DNA from: Boletus sp. NGJ
Lineage: Eukaryota; Basidiomycota; Agaricomycetes; Boletales; Boletaceae
Assembly: GCA_019096195.1 (NCBI GenBank)
Contig: JAGTXK010000239.1
Coordinates: 682,001-746,000 of the forward strand
Reading direction: 5' to 3'
Length of the DNA: 64,000 nucleotides
Positions 55,844 to 64,000 of this stretch are shown here, one piece after another. The position numbers and the translations under genes were made by a program. The first letter of the stretch is position 1. Every line of letters starts with the position of its first letter. Below the pieces are notes generated by a model that searched no databases, was not told the DNA's origin, and worked only from the letters and a program-made list of their open reading frames with translations.

Positions 55844-58250
55844 TCATGCGGCATCGTCGTACACCAACACTGCTGGGGTCCTTTTGCGTATTCTCGTTAG
55901 CCGTATCCAGACTCTGTATTCGGTAGAGGTAGAAACTTACCGGATTTCGATCCCCTTGTATAATCGTAGACGTGAGTCAAGGATTCTGAGATTCATAGAA
56001 ATACTTACGTTTTCCATCCAGCTCACCTGTGCGGTGAGCTCTGTCAGTCCGAACAACAAGATGACTTTGATTTCCAACGCAAAGTACGGCGACCCATCGA
56101 CGGATCGTCTCGGCGAGAGCGACTTGGCCAACTTGGTAGTATCCGCACGCACAGTGCACAGCGTCGAGAATTGATCTGCGGCATGCCCACTCAGTCAACG
56201 TGAATGATTCGTGCGGGCCACGCACCTCGTTCGCTGTCCATCCATATCGGCCGGTCTAGGGCCCCCCTATAGGATGTTATGGAAATATCCAGGGAATTGC
56301 ATGCCGCTTGGGACGACCGACGAATGGCGAATGTCTCTTGGAATTCTTGCTCCTCAGCAACACGTGTGCCCTTTGCATATCTCGCGTCAGTACGAGGAGT
56401 GGCGAGACTTCAGACCCCGTGAGCTTACCCTCGTCAGGATAGAAGCAAAGGCGTTCGAAAGGGCCAGCTGCCCAGATGGCCCGCGGTAGATGCTCTTTTT
56501 CCTCGCACGATGTTCGCTGTCGGACGGGTTAAACGGTATGCTGCACTCGGTACCATAGGTTAACTTTGCAACCCTGGAAGAGACAAGGTGGTCGATGTGA
56601 TAAGAGATTGCACCGTCCGCCACAGCTTTGTTCCTAATTCGATGGTAAGCCCGTCATTTATGCATCGTCTTAGAGAACGCACACGTGATTATCAGGTCGG
56701 CAGAGGCTGATGTTCAGTGATTCGAAATATCTTCGGAGACTTGAGAACAACCACTCGCTTGCGGCGAAACCCCCCACCAGGAAGACAGACTTGGAAGGGG
56801 TTAAATGTGGAGCGGCATAAGCCACAAGGTTTATCTCACCGTGATGGGGATCGAAGACGCTTGTTGTTGCTTCCTAAAAGCATCGACAATCTCTCTGGTA
56901 GATGGTTCAAATAGGTCTGCGACGATCTTTCTAGAGCGATATCAGTATCCAGCCCTATTGGAAAACGCGAACTTACCCAGACAGCCGAAGCTGGCCTGAA
57001 CGTATGTCATACTGTGGATCTTTGTCGCGGACGGTACCAAACTTGATGTATTGGGGGTCCTCAGCATTGCGGAGACGAAGCTTGGTCGTCTTGTCAAAAA
57101 TCTCCGTCATCTGCTTTAGTATTTCTGAGCTACAATACTTTGAACCTTCCAGTTTCCCTGTGAATGTTATGAGCATGCGCACACCAGCAATCTCGTCTTG
57201 AAACCTACTTCTAAGTAGACCTGCAGCCCTCCGCGTGACGAACACGGATCCTTGTAACCGACCTGGTGATTTGGCTAGGTCAGACGTCACAACGGACATA
57301 GATTCGTACTTACATTCAGCAGGCGCAATCTCTTCGAAGGACGCAGGAGACAACCTCATCGAATATGCGCTCAAATCAATCGTTCCTCCTCCAGCATCAA
57401 TAATGACAACGCCCTGCTGACGCGGTTGCTCTTCCTCTTGTACAGGATGTTCAGGAGAAATGATAGGCATCCTCGACAGCGCCTCCGATGCCAAGATGTT
57501 CGACACGCAAAAATGCAAGCTCGCTTCTCCCTCCGTCAACAAATGAACCCGATCCTGGCTCTCGGGCGAATTTGAAACGAGACCCGCCAGTGTAGCAGCG
57601 CGTCGGATCTGTTTCTGCTGTGGTCCTTCCCACCCGTTCGGATGGGTGAGCACGTACTGAATGTGGCTCTCCACCGACTTCCAAAGGTTGATACCATGCG
57701 AGTCTTCGATGTACTTTTGCGTGCAATGGAACAAGTAACGCATAAAGTCCGCCAGGACGTCGACAGCCGATTTTCCCAACGGAATGGGAGGGAAATCATC
57801 GTCGGAGATGTGGGAAGCAGTTAGATGCTTTGCACGCAAGTGTAACTTCCACCTGGACATGTTATCAATCTATCGCGTCAAGCCATGCAGATGAATATGC
57901 ACCACTCGAGTTTGGCCCATTGCTCGTCCTCCGCTTGCTCAATGATATGATCCTGCAACGCCTCCGCACCAAAAGCACGAGGAGTGCCATGCTGATCGTA
58001 ATACACAATAGACGGTATTTTGGAATCGCCGCCTACATGTTCCTGCGCCGGATACCTTCGCACATAACCTCAGTCAGCGTCAGGCGCAAACGTGGTCCAG
58101 CGCGAGGGGAACACACCTTGTCACACCTTGTATCTTTGGAACTTCGCCTGGATCCAAAATAGCGTACGATACACCGCTGTACGTCGTACCGACATCGAAC
58201 GCGACAACGAGCTCACGTAAACGGCCTTGGTAAGGTTTTCGGGAGAGCAT
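55844..58250 (-). CDS. Hsp70-like ATPase gene 5
   Basis: HSPA12-type Hsp70. ATG at 58250 (MLSRKPYQGRLREL), stop at 55844. ATP-site motifs are VAFDVGTTYSGVSY, VGGDSKIPSIVYYD, THPNGWEGPQQKQIRRAA, IDAGGGTIDLSAYS, FDKTTKLRLRN and SVFLVGGFAASEWL. The C-terminal half has NKAVADGAISYHIDHLVSSR, VAEEQEFQETF, VRADTTKLAKSLSP and LLFGLTELTAQVSW. Last exons give the tail GIEIRTPAVLVYDDAA. It is the first gene of the array in transcription order and shares all intron positions, so the array arose by tandem duplication of a spliced gene. Confidence 0.87.
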
Positions 58251-58942
58251 CACTTGAAGAATGGATTAATGAGCAAAGGGGCCGGTTAAGAGGGTGATGT
58301 AATCTTGTTCGCTGGTGTCGCTATAGTGCGCCCCAAGATGGCTCGGGCAGACGTGAGTCACGGTGGGCTATGTCCCTCGGAAAACGGCTTTTTATGTGAG
58401 CTCATGATCAGCGCATGGCAGGGCATAAAACTGGATGTTAAGGGACGGCATTCATTTTCGCCAAAACTCAATGCAACTGCCTTCAATCATCTGGTGGAAT
58501 CGCCCTATCAACAGCGCGGTGATTGATGTGAGGATGATACTATTTTACGCCAAGTACTCACCACGACATGACAACGGGCTAGCAGCGCCCACCAACGAAA
58601 TGAAATACGCGAGGCCCATCCTTCCCGAACTCCCCAAGAAAACGCCGACACAACGTGTTTGACAAGGCCCGTCTGTTCCCAGGAGGGGGAATGGCTGCCC
58701 ACATTCCCGAGTCACACACGAGGCGTATCAAACACACGCCTCCATAGCACCCCAGCCACATGGTTGCACCAAACAATCGAAGCGCTTCAAATGGCCGACA
58801 ATCGCTAGTACCATTTCGTCGTGACGCAGCCTGAACGAGCCAGGGAACGCTATGAACTTGTCGACTTTTGCGTTTACGCCATCCAAATACTTGGGTCTTT
58901 CCTGTCGCATTTGCGGGTCTACCTTGGGTCATCTGGCGCTTC
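58251..58942. other. Intergenic between Hsp70-like gene 5 and the coiled-coil gene
   Basis: Divergent promoter region of nearly 700 bp. A minus-strand frame (59058..58579) is judged an accidental antisense frame. Confidence 0.45.
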
Positions 58943-60312
58943 ATGGGAATACAGCAACGTCTCAGGGAGCTTTTCCTCACAGGCGGGAGGTCGAAAGAGG
59001 AGGAGGAAAGGGAAAGAGCACAAGAGGAAAGGGTAAGGGAACTCGAGGAATCGGTCAAAGAGACAGCCGAAGAAAACCGAAAACTAAAAGAGGAAATCGC
59101 CCAGCTCAGGGCATCTCACCAGAAAGTCGTTGACGAATCCACCACGCTCTCGCAGTCGCTCAAGCGGGAGCGGGAGGACAAATCAGCGATGCAACAGTCC
59201 CTGCGTCGAGAGGAGGATGAAAAGGGTAGAGTCCTTTCGCAGAACCAGCGACTGACGGGAGAGCTCGGCGGTCTCAGACGTCAGCTAGAGAGCAAGGACG
59301 TTGACCTCAAGAACATCCGGAACGAGTTCCAACACTCGCAGACGAAGCATGACGAACTCACCACTCTCCTTGAGGCTCGTAGCCGCGAACTGAAAGGTGC
59401 TCAGGTCTACCTCACGAAAGCCGATACGCTCTCTGGTGCTGAAGTGATTGCCCTGGTCGACGCTGTCAACGTCGAGATTCTGCAGAGCGCTGCCTTCATC
59501 GCCGATTCCTTTGACTTTGCACGCCAACCGGCGCACGCAGACGAGATAGTGGAGGCCAGCGGCAGGATAAGCGAGCTCATGGGTTCCACCCTGACACATC
59601 TGCTCAGCACTGTAGTGCATAGCGACGACGCGCTCCTCGTGCAACTCGCACTGCAGGGTGCAATAGTCGAGTTTTCGCGCTGGATTATCATGACTTGGGA
59701 CTTTGACGGCCTCCAAGCCGAACAGCCACTTGCAGAGATCTACAACGATATCCGTGAAACAGGTGAATTTCATCTTTTCAATGCGTTACTTACACTGACG
59801 ACCCAATAGAAACGCAGGCGGTGGGCGGTCGCTGGCGTGCGTTGACACGTGCACATGCACAGAAGGTAGCCCTACAGGAAGGTGACCTCCACGCGACGAT
59901 GGTTGCTCATATCTCCGACACACTTGTCATCATCCTTGTCGCCGCAGGATGCACGAAGAGTTACGAAGAAGCCTATCGCATATTCACGCAAAAGTTTGGT
60001 GAACGCATTTCCAACATTGTTAAGATGGCGTCACGGTTGAATAAGGCGATGGGCGAGGAGGTGACGTCGGCTGACTTGTGGCCCGTCAATACGACTTCGG
60101 GCAATGTGTTCGACAGAGCAAACATGGACGATTTCGAGGGAAACGGGGAAGACTCGGAAGGGCAAGCCGTATTGTGCACAATCGCACTAGGTCTGCAGAG
60201 GTCAGAGAAAATAGTGAGGGGAGACGTAGTCGACTTCAAGACTACAACACTCTTGAAGCCGAAGGTAGCACTTGAATCGGTAGCTGACGGTCTGAACCGA
60301 GATGGAGTATGA
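58943..60312 (+). CDS. Coiled-coil protein of unknown function, 440 aa
   Basis: Exons 58943..59762 and 59810..60312 (47-nt intron GTGAAT...CAATAG, phase 1). The start MGIQQRLRELFLTGG is the first in-frame ATG; the frame is open upstream to 58856 and encodes a hydrophobic stretch (FPVAFAGLPWVIW) without ATG, so a longer N terminus through another exon is possible. Residues about 15-150 are a long heptad-rich, Glu/Lys/Arg coiled coil (EEEERERAQEERVRELEESV). The rest is a helical globular region with AEVIALVDAVNVEILQSAAF, LLVQLALQGAIVEFSRWII and a TQAVGGRWRALTRAH segment. The pattern recalls a large agaricomycete family of hypothetical proteins with an EIL..A and LVQLALQ signature (from memory). 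Function unknown. Confidence 0.75.
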
Positions 60313-60577
60313 GTCAGAACATTGGTGGGTCTTCACCGACAAAAGGACCATGTTTTTACCTGTGGCATCACTTTATTATATTTACCAACGATTTGCCTTT
60401 TGTTGATTGATAAATTATCTGTTGCAATCCACAAGGGTGTCACTTAACAACTGACAGTGACGTATAGCAATAGATCGTATGAGTGTCCTGGGTCGTAACA
60501 ACTGCAAAGCCCGTGTTCAGGCCATGGAATCTGTTGAGCTGATCAGTGCCTATGCGAAAGCCCAGAGAACAATCATA

Positions 60578-62003
60578 CTAAGAGCTAGTAGGGGTATCCA
60601 CCGAAGGGGCATCATCACCGGCGGCTTCCTTGTCAGAAGCAGGAACGGTCTTCTCCCACTCTTTCAGCGCAACCTCGAAAGACTCCCATATGGATTGACC
60701 AAGGTGCACACCACCTAGCTCTCTATCGTCTGGCATCGGTCCGTCTTTCTGGTCTTCCCTTCCCGAAGGTGTGCCGTCGGGTGCGGGTATTGGTACACGA
60801 ACTACTGCACATTCTCGGTACAAAGCTCCCGCCTTCAAAACCTCCTCTAGAGCATTCTCAGTAGAGGTCGTAGAAGCTTGCGAGCGCTTGAAGGGCGTCG
60901 GAAGGAAGAGTACGTGCAGTATCGATTGAATTGTAGCCGTCTGCGATTTGGTCAAGAGTCTCAAGAGTGGCTGCGTGATGAAATAGCTAAAGTAAAACGG
61001 TCAGGAATGGTGGGAAAATAACCAAGAGCAACTTACATGACGGTCCCGAGGATGGACCGTCGCGCTTGAGTGTTATTCGCCTTCAGAAGGGTAGCAATGG
61101 TATCTGCGCGACTGATTCCGGGACAGACAGAAACAGCGACGATGTTCGACTTTTGAACCCTCTCGCTCACTACACGGACAGTCGCCTCGTCCGTTTTGGG
61201 CACCTGGCCACCGGATGGAAGGGCATCTAGCACACGCTGTAGATGGCGCATGAAGATAACTGTTTCGAGAGACCTTCGACCTTCCTGCTTGAATAGGGAA
61301 GCATTTGGTGAAAGCACTTCTGTTATCGAATACGTCATGGATGCAGCTGCATAGAAGGGGTTGACAACGTTGATGATGCGGATATCACGTTCCACTGGGG
61401 CGACGAGCAGGACGGGGAGTAGCAATGTAATCATCAGGAATGTGGCCAACGAGGACGCTCGTCGATGCGTTTGCGAGCTCTGCTGGGTCGTCAGAGGCCA
61501 GGAGTGAGCCTATTGGTTGGTATGCATGTGCAAATACGATCGCGTCCAGACGAGTTTCCTTCCCCGTGATGAAACCAGTACAGAACGAACGGACAGAAGC
61601 TGATGAAGATAAGTCGCATTCTTCTGCGTAAATGTGGTCGTTCTTGGTTGTGGAGCGCAGGAGTCTGATGAGAGTCTCCACTTCGGGATGGTCAACAGGT
61701 TTGGGAGAGAGAGCAATGACATGGGCGCCTCGTTGGGCCAAATTTTGTATCAGTGTCAACCCGAGCGAGGTAAAACCGCCCTGAGAAACGAGCGTGAAAG
61801 GTCCGCACCGGAAAAGAGGCAACCAAACGACTCACAGTAACGAGGACTACTCGTGTATGCATGTCCCGCTCCCGATTTGTTGTACGTCCTTGTGCAAAGG
61901 CGTGGACGACGACGACGATCGCAAGAATGGATACGAAGGCAGGCACATAATACGATGAAGGCAACAAGGTATTGACCACCGCGCCGAGTATTTTGAGGAC
62001 CAT
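60578..62003 (-). CDS. DUF1776/SDR-like membrane protein with a frame change in exon 2
   Basis: Rossmann-type short-chain dehydrogenase-like protein with an N-terminal membrane helix (SYYVPAFVSILAIVVVVHAF). Exons are 62003..61836, 61780..61037 and 60986..60578; splice phases fit. The domain shows RVVLVTGGFTSLGLTLIQNLA (split by intron 1; a changed glycine motif), AHVIALSPKP, DAIVFAHAYQP and DIRIINVVNPFYAAA. The catalytic YxxxK is not clear, so enzyme activity is doubtful. Between AELANASTS and SLATFLMITLLLPVLL the reading frame shifts by one base near 61455-61468. Both sides look conserved and no intron fits, so this is an indel in the gene or in the assembly. The C terminus has an acidic, Pro-rich tail. 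Confidence 0.75.
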
Positions 62004-62243
62004 GGTCGCTACTACAGTTCGCAATCTATTGAGTCTACCAGAGGTTCCCAATGACCTTGTTAAGCGTTTTTCCCGCCAAAAACCAGGATTATAACGGTGA
62101 CGAGTGGTACACGAGGACCGAGACTGGGCCGGAGTCGGTGGTGGTAGTGACGAACTTCAGGGTGAGAGTTTCGCGGAGTCTAACCGCCTCATGCCGATCA
62201 CTTGGCCAAAGTCGCGTCGTATAGCACATCGTCGACGTTAACC
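62004..62243. promoter_or_regulatory. Shared divergent promoter, SDR-like gene and CCT8
   Basis: 240 bp between divergent start codons. No single core element stands out. Confidence 0.5.
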
Positions 62244-64000
62244 ATGTCGCTCAAAGTCCCAAAAGCCAACAACGTCCAGCTCTTCAAGGAAGGCTACAAG
62301 GTGCGATGGCCCGACTACATACACGGATCGCTGCACCAACTGACCGATATTTCTAGCATTTGCAAGGGCTTGAGGATGCCGTCCTGCGCAACATCCAGGC
62401 CGTTTCGGAGCTATCAGATCTCCTACGGACAAGTTTTGGGCCAAATGGTTTGTTGGATGACGGTGATTGTCCCACTTCGTTGCACTGAATCGCGATAAAG
62501 GTCGCAATAAACTCCTGATTAATCACCTGGGTCGACTGTTCGTCACGTCCGATGCCGCGACCATCATCAAAGAGATTGAAGTCGTACATCCGGCTGCAAA
62601 ACTGCTTGTGATGGCATCGCAAGCCCAGGGATCTGAAGTTCGTCTAATCCGTGCGTCGTACCAAACCACACCCTCCTGACCATTCCCAGATGGGCGACGC
62701 AACCAATACCGTGATCATCTTCGCGGGCGAACTGCTCAAGAAAGCAGAACACCTCCTTATCATGGGTCTACATCCAAGTGAAGTCATCAAAGGATACGAA
62801 CTCGCATGCACGAAAGCGCTTGGCGAGTTGGAGAGTACGTCCCTGTACAAAACGACGCGTGATCGAACGCAGCTGACAGCCTTCAAGATCTATCAACATC
62901 CAGCCTCCCTTCTCCTTTCACGCAATCCTCACTCGCAGAGGCACTCAAGCCTGCCATCGCATCAAAACAATATGGATTCGAAGATACCCTGTCCGTACTT
63001 GTCGCCGATGCTGCCCTGGCCGTCATGCCAAAGAACCCAAAGAACTTCAACGTGGACAACGTACGCGTCGTCAAAATCATGGGGGGGAACCTCTCCGGCA
63101 GCCGTGTAGTACAAGGCATGGTTTTTGGTCGGGAACCGGAAGGCATCATAAAAAAAGTCACCAAAGCCAAAGTCGTCGTCTTCACTTCCGCACTCGACAT
63201 TGCCCAAACCGAAACCAAGGGCACAGTCCTCATCAAAAACGCCGATGAAATGCTCAACTTTACCCGAGGAGAGGAGAAACACATAGAAAAGGTCTACCTC
63301 GTTTCCTTACGGTTCTACACCATCTTTCACTGCATATACTCACCTCCTGAACATACCAGATCTTCAAAGAGATTGCTGATTCGGGTGTCAAGGTCATCAT
63401 CGCCGGATCCTCCGTCGGCGAACTCGCCCTCCATTATCTCAACAGATTCAACATCGCCGTCCTCAAAGTCCTCTCCAAATTCGACCTCCGCAGAGTAAGC
63501 CGCGTCGTCAACGCCACCCCCCTCGCCCGAGTCGGTGTTCCCACCCCAGAAGAAGCCGGCTACGTCGACGTCTTCGAGACGACGGAAATCGGCGGAGACC
63601 GTGTCACGGTACTCAGACAACTGAGAGACGATGAAGCGGGGTATGATCCAAGGACGGAAAAGACGCGGACGGCGACGATCGTCTTGAGAGGCGCGACGGC
63701 CAACCATTTGGACGACCTGGAACGGGCGATCGACAACGGCGTCAACGTGATCAAGGCGTTGCTCAAGGACCCGAGACTCGTGCCCGGCGCAGGTGCCACG
63801 GAACTCGAACTCGGCAAACGAGTGGACGCGTATGGAAGTGGGCTGAAAGGCCTCGCCCAGCATGCTGTGAAGCGGTACGCTACCGCACTCGAGGTCGTTC
63901 CGAGAACGCTTGCAGAGAATGCGCTCGGTGGTGCAGAGGGCAACGAGGTGCTCAGCCGACTGTGGGCAAAGCATGAGCAAAAGGGCGGAGAGGCCTGGGG
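62244..64000 (+). CDS. CCT8: Chaperonin CCT subunit theta, 5' part
   Basis: Subunit of the cytosolic CCT/TRiC chaperonin that folds actin and tubulin. Exons are 62244..62300, 62357..62447, 62501..62637, 62690..62834, 62888..63291 and 63360 onward, cut by the window end. All phases close. Theta-type features are NVQLFKEGYK, SELSDLLRTSFGPNGRNKLL, LFVTSDAATIIKEIEVVHP, LLVMASQAQGSEMGDATN, GELLKKAEHLL and KNPKNFNVDNVRVVKIMGG. Also VVQGMVFGREPEG, TIVLRGATANHLDDLERAID, DPRLVPGAGATELEL, GLAQHAVKRYA and EVVPRTLAENA. An insert near the VLRQLRDDEAGYDPRTEK loop is a little longer than in yeast. Confidence 0.96.

Noticed and set aside
58579-59058. 159-aa minus-strand frame upstream of the coiled-coil gene
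   Set aside because: Overlaps the 5' part of the coiled-coil exon and has no domain; judged accidental.
59285-59773. 162-aa minus-strand open frame
   Set aside because: Antisense to the coiled-coil gene, with no domain and no independent support.
63327-63980. 217-aa minus-strand open frame
   Set aside because: It lies wholly antisense to a well-conserved CCT8 exon; GC-rich codon bias on the plus strand keeps the antisense frame open.
1-64000. CRISPR arrays, viral or LTR-type elements
   Set aside because: No regularly spaced repeats and no recognisable reverse transcriptase, integrase, capsid or long terminal repeats were seen.

Overview
The window is nuclear DNA of a filamentous basidiomycete, most likely an agaricomycete. 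Genes are split by many short GT-AG introns of about 47-70 nt. The products match basidiomycete families: a four-RRM MRN1-type protein, a TEA-domain regulator, a membrane-anchored GH5 exo-glucanase and HSPA12-like Hsp70 paralogues. The one confident tRNA gene carries a eukaryotic intron after position 37. No prokaryotic operon, CRISPR array or intact virus-like element was seen.

Layout. 0-9.4 kb: the 3' end of an unknown gene, a 337-aa orphan, a four-RRM RNA-binding protein, a SANT-type protein resembling the RNA polymerase I factor Rrn5, and tRNA-Pro(CGG). 9.4-13.4 kb: gene-poor, holding an inverted duplication of about 0.81 kb per arm. Each arm carries a TATA-like box and a tiny ORF that looks like a secretory precursor. 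13.7-18.7 kb: a membrane-anchored histidine-phosphatase-fold protein lacking the catalytic His, a shortened SRP72 and a pinin-like splicing protein. 18.7-21.9 kb: gene-poor with tRNA-like remnants. 21.9-30 kb: the exo-1,3-beta-glucanase, the TEA factor and an orphan. 30.6-40.6 kb: a housekeeping block of DNA2 nuclease-helicase, GGPP synthase, a class III CoA-transferase and a 6-phosphogluconolactonase-like propeller protein. 40.8-58.3 kb: a decayed AIG1-like GTPase followed by five divergent Hsp70-like genes in tandem on the minus strand. 58.9-64 kb: a coiled-coil orphan, a DUF1776/SDR-like gene and the 5' part of CCT8.

Functional links are few, as expected for a eukaryotic chromosome. SRP72/pinin and SDR-like/CCT8 are divergent pairs that share short intergenic regions.

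The most unusual parts are two. In the Hsp70 array, one copy is a recent, 3'-truncated duplicate of another, and four members share a conserved short C-terminal tail motif on their own last exon. The second is the inverted pair of small secreted-peptide genes. All exon joins were made by eye from GT/GC-AG signals, reading phase and family similarity. Gene models with phases that close are the more reliable ones.
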